Shown here one piece after another: positions 56,904-64,000 of a DNA stretch of 64,000 nt. Numbering within the stretch: the stretch's first letter is position 1; each line of letters opens with the position of its first letter. The notes under the pieces were generated by a model. That model worked only from the letters and a program-made list of their open reading frames with translations, had not been told where the DNA came from and did no database searches. A program made the position numbers and the translations under genes. The DNA comes from Streptomyces pyxinae (GTDB lineage Bacteria > Actinomycetota > Actinomycetes > Streptomycetales > Streptomycetaceae). The stretch covers positions 248,001-312,000 of the forward strand of contig NZ_JANUGQ010000004.1 of NCBI RefSeq assembly GCF_024756275.1, in the 5' to 3' direction.

Positions 56904-58433
56904 ATGTCAGACGATTACCTCGTACGTATCGGCAAGCTCATCCGTGACGCTCGCCAGCATCGTGGCTGGACACAGGCGCAGTTGGCCGAAGCCCTGGCAA
57001 CCAGCCAGAGCGCCGTGAACCGCATCGAGCGCGGCAACCAGAACATCAGCCTTGAGATGATCGCGCGCATCGGTGAGGCGCTCGACAGTGAGATCGTGTC
57101 GCTCGGCTATGCCGGGCCGATGCATCTGCGGGTGGTCGGCGGACGCCGGCTGTCCGGGTCCATCGACGTGAAGACCAGCAAGAACGCCTGTGTGGCGCTG
57201 CTCTGCGCGTCGCTGCTGAACAAGGGCCGTACGGTACTGCGCCGGGTGGCGCGGATCGAAGAGGTCTACCGGCTGCTGGAGGTGCTCAACTCCATCGGCG
57301 TCCGCACCCGCTGGATCAACGACGGGATGGACCTGGAGATCGTGCCGCCCGGCCATCTCGACATGGAGTCCATCGACGCCGACGCCGCCCGCCGCACCCG
57401 GTCGATCATCATGTTCCTGGGCCCGCTGCTGCACCGGCTGCGGCACTTCAAGCTGCCGTACGCGGGCGGCTGCGACCTGGGCACCCGGACCATCGAGCCG
57501 CACATGATCGCGCTCCGCCGGTTCGGCCTCGACATCACCGCGACCGAGGGCCTGTACCACGCCGAGGTGGACCGGGACGTGGCGCCGGACCGGCCCATCG
57601 TGCTGACCGAGCGCGGCGACACGGTGACCGAGAACGCGCTGCTGGCCGCCGCCCGGCACGACGGCGTGACCGTCATCCGCAACGCCTCGTCCAACTACAT
57701 GGTCCAGGACCTCTGCTTCTTCCTGGAGGCGCTGGGCGTACGGGTGGAGGGCATCGGCACCACCACCCTGACCGTCCACGGTGTGCCGAGGATCGACACC
57801 GACGTGGACTACTCGCCGTCCGAGGACCCGGTGGAGGCGATGAGCCTGGTGGCCGCCGCCGTGGTCACCGAGTCGGAGCTGACCGTGCGCCGGGTGCCCA
57901 TCGAGTTCCTGGAGATCGAGCTGGCGGTCCTGGAGGAGATGGGCCTCGACCACGACCGGTCCGCCGAGTACACCGCCGACAACGGCCGTACCCGGCTGGT
58001 GGATCTGACCGTACGGCCCTCCAAGCTGGAGGCCCCGATCGACAAGATCCACCCCATGCCCTTCCCGGGCCTGAACATCGACAACGTCCCGTTCTTCGCG
58101 GCCATCGCGGCCGCCGCGCAGGGCAAGACGCTCATCCACGACTGGGTCTACGACAACCGGGCCATCTACCTCACCGACCTCAACCGCCTCGGTGGCCGGC
58201 TCCAGTTGCTCGATCCGCACCGGGTCCTGGTGGAAGGCCCGACCCGCTGGCGCGCCGCCGAGATGATGTGCCCGCCGGCGCTGCGGCCCGCCGTGGTGGT
58301 GCTGCTCGCCATGATGGCGGCCGAGGGCACCTCCGTACTCCGCAACGTCTATGTCATCAACCGGGGTTACGAGGACCTGGCCGAGCGCCTCAACTCGGTC
58401 GGCGCCCAGATCGAGATCTTCCGGGACATCTAG
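56904..58433 (+). CDS. murA: XRE helix-turn-helix domain fused to UDP-GlcNAc enolpyruvyl transferase (MurA)
   Basis: 509 aa. Residues 6-62 are an XRE/HipB-type DNA-binding domain (IRDARQHRGWTQAQLAEALA, TSQSAVNRIERGNQNISLEM). Residues 72-509 are an EPT-fold MurA: K93/N94 in TSKNACVALL, the catalytic Cys C190 in AGGCDLGTRTIEPH, the PMPFPGLNIDN region and the C-terminal RGYEDLAERLNSVGA. MurA adds enolpyruvate to UDP-GlcNAc, the first committed step of peptidoglycan synthesis. With Cys at the loop position the enzyme should be fosfomycin-sensitive. The fusion suggests an enzyme that senses its substrate and controls a promoter, though it may be only a regulator with a retained enzyme fold. Confidence 0.92.
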   Translation: MSDDYLVRIGKLIRDARQHRGWTQAQLAEALATSQSAVNRIERGNQNISLEMIARIGEALDSEIVSLGYAGPMHLRVVGGRRLSGSIDVKTSKNACVALLCASLLNKGRTVLRRVARIEEVYRLLEVLNSIGVRTRWINDGMDLEIVPPGHLDMESIDADAARRTRSIIMFLGPLLHRLRHFKLPYAGGCDLGTRTIEPHMIALRRFGLDITATEGLYHAEVDRDVAPDRPIVLTERGDTVTENALLAAARHDGVTVIRNASSNYMVQDLCFFLEALGVRVEGIGTTTLTVHGVPRIDTDVDYSPSEDPVEAMSLVAAAVVTESELTVRRVPIEFLEIELAVLEEMGLDHDRSAEYTADNGRTRLVDLTVRPSKLEAPIDKIHPMPFPGLNIDNVPFFAAIAAAAQGKTLIHDWVYDNRAIYLTDLNRLGGRLQLLDPHRVLVEGPTRWRAAEMMCPPALRPAVVVLLAMMAAEGTSVLRNVYVINRGYEDLAERLNSVGAQIEIFRDI

Positions 58434-58585
58434 ACCTCCGGGCCTCCGGGACTCCGGGCGACGGTCACCGCCGTATCCGCTCCAACCTTCGTGGCCGCGG
58501 GTGTCGAGGGGGTGCGGCGGGGGTGCGGCGGTGCTCGTGGGACCTCTCCGGGACTCGGGCCGGGGCAGGCGCCGGCGGCCCGGTT

Positions 58586-58676
58586 CCGCCCGTCCCGCGT
58601 GTCGTGGGGACGTGGACCCCGGCCATCGCCCCGGGCCCGGACAAGTCCGCCCGTCCCGCGTGTCGTGGGAACGTGG
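58586..58676. repeat. Two 30-bp hairpin repeats at a 61-bp period
   Basis: A 30-bp unit (58586-58615 and 58647-58676) is identical except for one base; its core CCCGCGTGTCGTGGG can fold as a 6-bp hairpin with one G-U pair. The period equals that of the CRISPR array, but there are only two copies and the unit is a different sequence. Confidence 0.7.
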
Positions 58677-58692
58677 GGCCTCGCGGCCCTTC

Positions 58693-58751
58693 TCTCCCGC
58701 GCCGGCGGGAGCGGGGAGGCCTCGCGGTCTCCCGCGCCGGCGGGAGCGGGG
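58693..58751. repeat. Two palindromic 24-bp repeats
   Basis: TCTCCCGCGCCGGCGGGAG plus CGGGG occurs at 58693-58716 and 58728-58751 (35-bp period); each contains a perfect 7-bp stem (CTCCCGC/GCGGGAG). They resemble REP-type intergenic palindromes and lie just left of the IS30 element. Confidence 0.7.
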
Positions 58752-58812
58752 GCCGGACGGTGGTGCCGTTCGAGCCCGCGGCCGGCCCCGCCCTGCCCGG
58801 GCGCATTCCAGG

Positions 58813-60104
58813 GGTCGTTGCAACACAAGTTGATCAACTGGCTGTTGCCAGGAGCTTAGCGAGACGCCCGGCTGGGGTTTCCCAGCCGAGCGTTTTGCGT
58901 GGTCGGCTGTTCAGCTCGGCTGCGACGGCGTCCAGCTCCGGGCGGGTGTAGCGGGCCAGGTCGGTGCCCTTGGGGAAGTACTGCCGCAGCAGGCCGTTGG
59001 TGTTCTCGTTCGAGCCGCGCTGCCAGGGGCTGCCGGGGTCGCAGAAGAAGACCGGCATGTCGGTGGCGGTGCTGAAGTCCTTGTGCAGGTGCATTTCGGA
59101 GCCCTGGTCCCAGGTGAGGGAGCGTCTGAGCTGGGCGGGCAGGGTCGAGACGGTCTGGATGAGTGCGTCCCGCATCTGTGAGGGGCGGCGGCCTTCGGGC
59201 AGGTGGACCAGGGTGACGAAGCGGCTGGAGCGCTCGACGAGCGTGCCGATGGCGGACTTGTGGGCCTTGCCGATGATGAGGTCGCCCTCCCAGTGCCCGG
59301 GGACGGCCCGGTCGGCGGCCTCGGCGGGTCGGTCGCTGATCATCACCATGTCCTTGGCCATGCGGGGCTGGCGCCGGTAGGACTGGCGGTGCGGCCTACG
59401 CATCGTGCGGCCGGTGCGCAGTGCCCTGGCCAGCTCACGGCGTAGTTCGCCGCGGCCCTGAACGTAGAGGGCCTGGTAGACGGTCTCATGGGTCACGTGC
59501 ATCTCCGGCCGGTCGGGGAAGCGTGTCCGTAGAGCCTGGCAGATCTGCTCGGGGCTCCACCGGCGTTCGAGGTGGTGCCGAATGAAGTCGCGCAGTTCCT
59601 GGTTCTGGCCGATCTTTCCCGGCTTCGGCCGGGGCCGGCGGGCGTCGGCGCGGGACTGAGCGGCGTGCGGGCGGTAGGCCCAGCGGGAAGAGTCCCCGCG
59701 CAGTGGCATGCCGTTGCGGCGTATCTCCCGGCTGATGGTGGACGGGCTCCGGCCCAGCTCAGAGGCTATCTGTCGGATCGATGCCTTCTCACGCAGCCGG
59801 TCGGCGATGTGGATGCGGTCGGCCTCGCGCAGATACCGCGACGGGCCGACAGAGGAGAGTGGCCGACGGATCGGTGGCGCACTGCGCGTGCTTCCCGTGG
59901 CCTGGCGTCCGTTGCGCCACCGCTTCCCCGTGCGCCGGTTGATCCCGACGACCCGGCATGCCTCCATGCTGCTGACGCCCTGGTCCATGAGCCGGAAGTA
60001 TTCCTCCCGCTCACGGACCAGGGCCTTTCGGCCTGGCGCCTGCCCCCGGCCCTCCCGGATCTTGAAGTCCATCGCATCCCCTGAGCTGGGGTGTTGCGAC
60101 GACC
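58813..60104 (-). mobile_element. IS30-family insertion sequence
   Basis: Terminal inverted repeats GGTCGTTGCAACAC (58813-58826) and its counterpart GTGTTGCGACGACC (60091-60104) match at 13 of 14 positions and bound a 1292-bp element whose single gene is an IS30-type transposase. No clear target duplication is visible in the flanks (left ...TTCCAGG, right ACTAGAAC...); IS30 duplications are only 2-3 bp, so one could be missed. The element appears complete. Confidence 0.85.
58834..60072 (-). CDS. IS30 family transposase
   Basis: 412 aa, intact. The N-terminal helix-turn-helix region (REEYFRLMDQGVSSMEACRVVGINRRTGKRW, then RLREKASIRQIASELGRSPS, TISREIRRNGM) binds the inverted repeats. The DDE catalytic core shows GHWEGDLIIG (first Asp), SLTWDQGSEM (second Asp) and PWQRGSNENTNGLLRQYFPK (Glu), the standard IS30 signature. 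AGGGG precedes the ATG. The gene fills the element, ending 20 bp from the left inverted repeat. Confidence 0.95.
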   Translation of the reverse strand: MDFKIREGRGQAPGRKALVREREEYFRLMDQGVSSMEACRVVGINRRTGKRWRNGRQATGSTRSAPPIRRPLSSVGPSRYLREADRIHIADRLREKASIRQIASELGRSPSTISREIRRNGMPLRGDSSRWAYRPHAAQSRADARRPRPKPGKIGQNQELRDFIRHHLERRWSPEQICQALRTRFPDRPEMHVTHETVYQALYVQGRGELRRELARALRTGRTMRRPHRQSYRRQPRMAKDMVMISDRPAEAADRAVPGHWEGDLIIGKAHKSAIGTLVERSSRFVTLVHLPEGRRPSQMRDALIQTVSTLPAQLRRSLTWDQGSEMHLHKDFSTATDMPVFFCDPGSPWQRGSNENTNGLLRQYFPKGTDLARYTRPELDAVAAELNSRPRKTLGWETPAGRLAKLLATAS

Positions 60105-60213
60105 ACTAGAACGGAAGCCGACGGGGTGGGGCCGTGGGCGGCGTTTGCGCGGAAGCCGCCGGGAAGGAGCAGGTCCGGGCCCGCCGGGGTAGAGGGACCA
60201 TGGAACCAGGAGC

Positions 60214-61572
60214 ATGCCGCGCGCGAGCGGCGTGTCGCCCTTCGACAAGGACGGAACGCGGCCGATGAGCGATGAGCGCCGGGATGCGCGGGGGCGGCGG
60301 ATGCTGGCGGGGCTGCTGACCGCGAGCCACCTGATGCCGCTGGAACTGCTGCCGTCCGTCGTGGCCGAGAACGCCAGGGCCGTGGGATTCACCCAGGCCC
60401 TGATCTATCTCGGGGATCTCCAGCGGGATGTGCTGCGGCTGCTGACGGGCGAGGGCCTGGACGCCGGGGAGGACACGGTCGGCGAGGAAGCCGAGCTGAA
60501 GATCGACGACAGCCCCGCGGGACGCGCCTACCAGTACGGACGCATCCTTCCCGGGACTCCGGAGGGCGGCGGGGAGGGGCACTGGTGGGTGCCTCTGCTC
60601 GACGGTACCGAACGGCTGGGGGTGCTGCGGGTCACCACCGCCGACCGCGACGCGGCGGCGCGGGAGGACATGACGCTGCTGGCCGCCGTGATCGCTCTGA
60701 TCCTGCACAGCAAGGAGAGGAACAGCGACGCGCTGGCGCGGCTGACGCGGGTCCGTCCGTTGAACATCGCGGCCGAGATGCAGTGGAACCTGATGCCGCC
60801 GCGCAGCTACGCGGACGGCCGGGTGATGATCGCCGCGGCGATGGAGCCCGCCTACTCGATCAGCGGGGGCGCCTATGACTACGCCACCGCCGGCCACGTG
60901 GTGCACCTGTCGGTCTTCGACGCCATGGGCCACGACACCGCCGCCGACCTGACCGCCAACCTCGCCATGGCGACCTGCCGCAACTCCCGTCGCCAGGGCA
61001 TGGGACTGGGCGAGACCACCGAGAGGATCGAACGGGCGCTGATCGAGCAGTACGGTCACACCCGTTACGCCACCGGCATCCTCGCCGACCTGGACACCCG
61101 TACCGGGGTGCTGACGTGGGTCAATCGCGGGCACCATCCGCCGGTGCTCATGCGCGGCGGCCGCTGGCACAGCCATCTCGGCTGCCGTCCCGCACACCCG
61201 ATGGGCACGGGCCTGGGCCTGGCCGTGACGCCGTGCCGGCACCAGCTGGAGCCCGGGGACCGGGTCGTGCTCCACACCGACGGCATCATCGAGGCCCGCG
61301 GAGCCGGCGGCCAGGAGTTCGGTGTGGACCGCTTCACCGACTTCCTCGACCGGCACCACGCCGAGGGCCTGCCCGTGCCCGAGACCCTGCGGCGCCTCAT
61401 GCACGCCGTGCTCGACCACCACGGCGGGCAGTTGCAGGACGACGCCACCGTCCTGTTCTGCGAATGGCTCGGACCCGAGACCCGTCGCACCGACCGGGCC
61501 GCGGCTCTGGCCGGTCTGCCGCCCGAGGAGTCCGCCGGACCGGGCCGCCCCGGCGGGAGTCTTCCCGGATGA
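60214..61572 (+). CDS. PP2C-type (SpoIIE) serine phosphatase with GAF-like sensor domain
   Basis: 452 aa. Residues 25-185 resemble a GAF-like sensor (LTASHLMPLELLPSVVAENA, AGRAYQYGRILPGTPE, VPLLDGTERLGVLRVT). The SpoIIE/RsbU phosphatase core follows: SISGGAYDYATAGHVVHLSV (the usual first motif is GGDWYD; here GGAYDY keeps the metal-binding Asp), FDAMGHDTAAD, TWVNRGHHPPVL and LHTDGIIEARG. Such enzymes dephosphorylate STAS anti-anti-sigma factors in partner-switching networks. An ATG at 60265 (MSDERRD) is an alternative start with no better ribosome binding site. A decayed STAS gene follows after 15 bp. Confidence 0.9.
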   Translation: MPRASGVSPFDKDGTRPMSDERRDARGRRMLAGLLTASHLMPLELLPSVVAENARAVGFTQALIYLGDLQRDVLRLLTGEGLDAGEDTVGEEAELKIDDSPAGRAYQYGRILPGTPEGGGEGHWWVPLLDGTERLGVLRVTTADRDAAAREDMTLLAAVIALILHSKERNSDALARLTRVRPLNIAAEMQWNLMPPRSYADGRVMIAAAMEPAYSISGGAYDYATAGHVVHLSVFDAMGHDTAADLTANLAMATCRNSRRQGMGLGETTERIERALIEQYGHTRYATGILADLDTRTGVLTWVNRGHHPPVLMRGGRWHSHLGCRPAHPMGTGLGLAVTPCRHQLEPGDRVVLHTDGIIEARGAGGQEFGVDRFTDFLDRHHAEGLPVPETLRRLMHAVLDHHGGQLQDDATVLFCEWLGPETRRTDRAAALAGLPPEESAGPGRPGGSLPG

Positions 61573-61587
61573 ACGCCGGGACCGCGA

Positions 61588-61963
61588 GTGACCGTCCGGC
61601 ACGAGCGGGATCACCTCGCCGTGATCACCGTGGCCGGCCCGCCGCGCTTCCACCCGTCCGGCGTCCTGCCGGGGCGGGCCGCCGCCGCAGGCGGTGCGCA
61701 CGAAGGGTGCGCACCGCCACCTGGTGCCGGACATGCCGCGGGCGGCCTTCCGGCACTCCTCCGGCCCCGACAGTGTGCCGCGCCCGCTCCGCCGCGCCCG
61801 GGCCGACGACGTCGCTCTCACACCGGTCGTCGTCCCGGCCCGGTCCGAGCGGCTGCTGACGATCACCGGGGCGGACGCGGCCCTCACCATCCGGGGCGAC
61901 CTCGCCGAAATCCCGACGGCCCAGGACGCGGCGGACCGGGGCGACCGGCCGCCGCCCCGGTGA
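61588..61963 (+). pseudogene. Decayed STAS anti-anti-sigma factor gene
   Basis: A GTG at 61588, 15 bp after the phosphatase gene, opens VTVRHERDHLAVITVAG, the usual N-terminus of a STAS antagonist, but the frame then loses similarity. In the next frame (about 61697-61963) comes HLVPDMPRAAFRHSSGPDSV, LRRARADDVALTPVVVP and RLLTITGADAALTIRGDLAEI, which aligns with the standard xLVLDxSxVxFCDSSGLxxLxxLxRRA... pattern and the C-terminal ITGAD helix. The Asp before the phospho-acceptor Ser is His and the following Leu is Pro. One frameshift and these substitutions indicate a pseudogene. Confidence 0.65.
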
Positions 61964-62250
61964 CCTGCCCGGGGCACCCGCACGGAGCGGGCCGCCACGG
62001 GCAGGCCACAGGCCGCCCCGTGACGGGGGCCGCCGCGGCGGGAGCAGCGGGGAACGGGGGCAGGGGGCGCGGCAGGCGGTGCTGAGAACGAGTCGTACCG
62101 AGTCGTACCGTCCGCGGGGGGGGGTATGCGGTGGCCGGGAGCTCCGGCGCGCTGTCCGCGTCCCTCCGCCGTTCGCGCGCCACCCGTGTCCCGCGCGCTC
62201 GTCGCCGCCGACCGGGCGCGCTCCTGCCCGTACCGCCGCGAGTGATGCCC

Positions 62251-62847
62251 CTAGTGCGTCCAGTGCCAGTCCGCTCCGGAGGGCATGTTCGGGGTGAATG
62301 AACGGGCGCGCTGCCACATGCCCTGGAACTGCTGGGCGGGGCGCTGCTGTTCACCGTGCAGGGCGTTGAGGATCAGCAGCGCGCCGGTCAGTGCCGGGAC
62401 GGCCCACTGCGCGTACGTCAGGTGCCGTCCGGCCTTGTCGGTGTCGATCGGGTGCCGGGCGGCCTTCTCGGCGTCCTGCGGGTCGGAGGAGGTGGCGAGT
62501 TCGATCTTCTTGCCCAGTACCCGGCTGTAGGCGGTGGCTCCGAGGGCCGCGCCGGTCAGGACGGTCTTGGCGAGTGTGGAGGTGGCCACTCCCTGCTGGG
62601 TGGCCACGCGTGGGGCGTTCACGGCGAGCAGCCCGCCGGAGCCGAACAGGTGGACGGCGATGGCCGCGGCGTTGACGGGTGTCCACTTCGCCCATCCCGA
62701 GCTGGCGATCCGCGCGGCCGTCTGCCAGGTGCCGCCCTCGCTCCGCGCCGCGCCGTTCAGGCCGACCGCGCCCATCAGAGAGCCGCCGAACCAGGCGGCC
62801 AGTCCCACATCGTGTGAAGCGCGCAGCATCGTGTTGCGTTCGGACAT
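62251..62847 (-). CDS. Conserved small membrane protein of unknown function
   Basis: 198 aa. Hydrophobic stretches GLAAWFGGSLMGAVGLNGAA, NAAAIAVHLFGSGGLLAVNA, TVLTGAALGATAYSRVLG and YAQWAVPALTGALLILNALH suggest three or four membrane helices; the segment from about 115 to 150 is charged. I do not recognise a named family. GGGAG lies 7 nt before the ATG (MSERNTMLRASHD). It faces away from the neighbouring genes and is monocistronic. Confidence 0.75.
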   Translation of the reverse strand: MSERNTMLRASHDVGLAAWFGGSLMGAVGLNGAARSEGGTWQTAARIASSGWAKWTPVNAAAIAVHLFGSGGLLAVNAPRVATQQGVATSTLAKTVLTGAALGATAYSRVLGKKIELATSSDPQDAEKAARHPIDTDKAGRHLTYAQWAVPALTGALLILNALHGEQQRPAQQFQGMWQRARSFTPNMPSGADWHWTH

Positions 62848-63829
62848 GACCAGCTCCCTTGTCCAGGCGGATGAGGCACCGGCGCGGCTGCCTGCGCCCA
62901 CCTCACCGTGGCCGCCCCGCCCGGCACGGGCCACCGCTACTGGTACGAACGGAGCAGGCGGACGGCTCCGTGGCACCCATGCGCCTCCTGTGGACCGGCC
63001 GGGCCCCGGGACTGCCGGTGCCGGCCGGGCACACCCCGGCGAGGGTCCGCGCCGGCCCGGCGGTGACCGGGCCGGCCGTGTGCCGCCCGGCCGCCGCGCC
63101 GCCGCCGGACCGCGGTCCGCCCGGCTCGCCGGCCGCCCGCCTCCGTGGCCGGTTGCCGGCGACCCGCCACCGACGGGGCGTTCGGGCACGTACCGCACCG
63201 AGCCCCGGCACCGGTGCCGGGCCTCGTGGGCCGGTCCGGGTGCGCGAGGCCCTCGGCCGGTGACCGTCACCCGGGCTCAGCCGTCCCCGCGCTCACCGGG
63301 AGGGCGCTCGCGACGTCGGTGAGGCGGTCGGCGCGGGCGCGCGTGGGGGCCGGTCGCCGGTGCGGCGGGCAGGGCCATGAGCGCGGACAAGTCGCCGCCG
63401 TCGCCGTCGATGCCGCCGTTGATGTCGCCCCGCGCCACCCCGCGCGGTCCGGGCGCGGGAAGCCCGGAGTGCGGATGCTCCGTCCTCGGTGGCGGCCGCC
63501 GCCGGTACAGCCGTGCTCCGGTACTCGGTCGTCCCCGCGCCCGGACACGGACCGGGGAGATCAGCGCGCCTCCGGGTGAGTCCGCGCCGCCTCGTACCCG
63601 GCAGCTCGTGTCTCGTAGCCCGTCGCAGCCCGCAGCTCGTGTCTCGTAGCCCGTAGCCCGTAGCCCGTAGCCCGTACGGAAATCCCGGCCGCCGGGGTGA
63701 GGCATGCTCCGGTCGTGGCACTCGTCACCCGTCACCACGCCGCCGGACGTGCCCGGGGCCCGGCCCGCGCGGAGCCCCCCTCGCCGTCCGGGTCCGAGCC
63801 GCACGCGTCCCCGCCGAAGGAGTCACGAC
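62848..63829. other. About 1 kb with no recognised gene
   Basis: Frames here are Arg/Gly/Pro-rich without a start, a ribosome binding site or recognisable domains, so I see no gene. The region ends in repeats (63601-63676) and the ribosome binding site of the MBL-fold gene. A rearranged or intergenic island segment is possible. Confidence 0.5.
63601..63676. repeat. Direct repeat plus (TAGCCCG)4 heptamer tract
   Basis: A 23-bp unit (GCAGCTCGTGTCTCGTAGCC plus CGT) occurs at 63601-63623 and 63632-63654 (31-bp period). Four perfect tandem TAGCCCG heptamers follow at 63647-63674. The heptamer number would be prone to slippage. Confidence 0.85.
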
Positions 63830-64000
63830 ATGACCGTGCCCCCCGCCGCGTCCGCCGAGCTGTCCTTCATCGGCAACGCCACCCTGCTCATCCGGTACGG
63901 CGATCTCACGCTGCTCACCGACCCGAACTTCCTGCACCGCGGGCAGCGGGCCTATCTGGGCCACGGCCTGGTCTCCAAGCGGCTGACGGAACCGGCCCTG
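63830..64000 (+). CDS. MBL-fold metal-dependent hydrolase, 5' part
   Basis: 57 codons to the window edge: MTVPPAASAELSFIGNATLL, IRYGDLTLLTDPNFLHRGQR, AYLGHGLVSKRLTEPAL. The 'F(I)GNATLLI' then 'LLTDPNF' pattern is the beginning of a UlaG/L-ascorbate-lactonase-type metallo-beta-lactamase fold. GAAGGAG lies 7 nt before the ATG. The HxHxDH zinc motif would lie beyond the window. Confidence 0.85.
   Translation, partial: MTVPPAASAELSFIGNATLLIRYGDLTLLTDPNFLHRGQRAYLGHGLVSKRLTEPAL

Noticed and set aside
58586..58676. Second CRISPR array left of IS30
   Set aside because: Only two units, with a repeat unlike the first array; kept only as a repeat and a low-interest finding.
62534..63322. Possible gene of about 260 codons right of the membrane protein gene
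   Set aside because: It overlaps the real gene antisense, then runs through Pro/Ala/Arg-rich sequence with no motif.

Overview
The window is high-GC actinobacterial chromosome, almost certainly Streptomyces. The evidence is the extreme GC bias with G/C at third codon positions, many GTG starts, and a gene order that, from memory, runs as the S. coelicolor SCO60xx block from about SCO6060 (murC) down to SCO5998 (XRE-murA). No rRNA or tRNA gene was seen. Long open frames antisense to almost every gene are composition shadows and are left out.

Left part (1-18.6 kb): msrB, murC, a USP-like small protein, a RibD-type reductase divergent from zapE across only 35 bp, an OsmC peroxidase, a Tat-exported PhoX-like protein, a polysaccharide deacetylase lipoprotein, a GNAT acetyltransferase, an AIM24 protein, a Pth2-like hydrolase and a DUF4142 protein. 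Next is a DUF692 (MNIO/MbnB-like) enzyme fused to a C-terminal SCO6045/DUF2063-like domain and translationally coupled to a TIGR04222-type gene that has decayed. A secreted Tap-like hydrolase and the haem genes hemQ-hemG follow, with hemE near 22 kb.

Middle (18.7-38 kb): a DUF4349 lipoprotein, a CoA-disulfide-reductase-like flavoprotein, hemE, a DUF3000 protein, a LuxR-type response regulator, RNase D, an orphan four-repeat type I-E-like CRISPR array, fadAB for beta-oxidation, recQ, a NYN-domain protein with a triplicated start region, an unknown protein, an APC permease and dxs.

Sugar block (38-52 kb): the xylFGH xylose transporter with its ROK regulator rok7B7, the ngcEFG N-acetylglucosamine/chitobiose importer (no ATPase in the operon, so MsiK is presumably used), and a large secreted GH92 mannosidase behind a LacI-type operator. 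Together this is a polymer-sugar uptake region. A secreted VCBS-repeat protein, the aconitase gene acnA and an XRE-MurA fusion gene follow. The acnA-murA intergenic region carries two copies of the same operator architecture (ATCTC-N6-GAGATA), one abutting the murA -10 box.

Right end (58.4-64 kb): repeat-rich DNA and a complete IS30-family element mark the end of the conserved block. Beyond it are a GAF/SpoIIE-type phosphatase, a decayed STAS anti-anti-sigma gene, a small membrane protein, about 1 kb of apparently non-coding DNA, and the 5' end of an MBL-fold hydrolase.

Two themes recur. About a dozen genes have a TANNNT-like -10 box ending 6-8 nt before the start codon, which predicts leaderless mRNAs. 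Several decayed genes (TIGR04222, STAS) sit directly beside intact partner genes.
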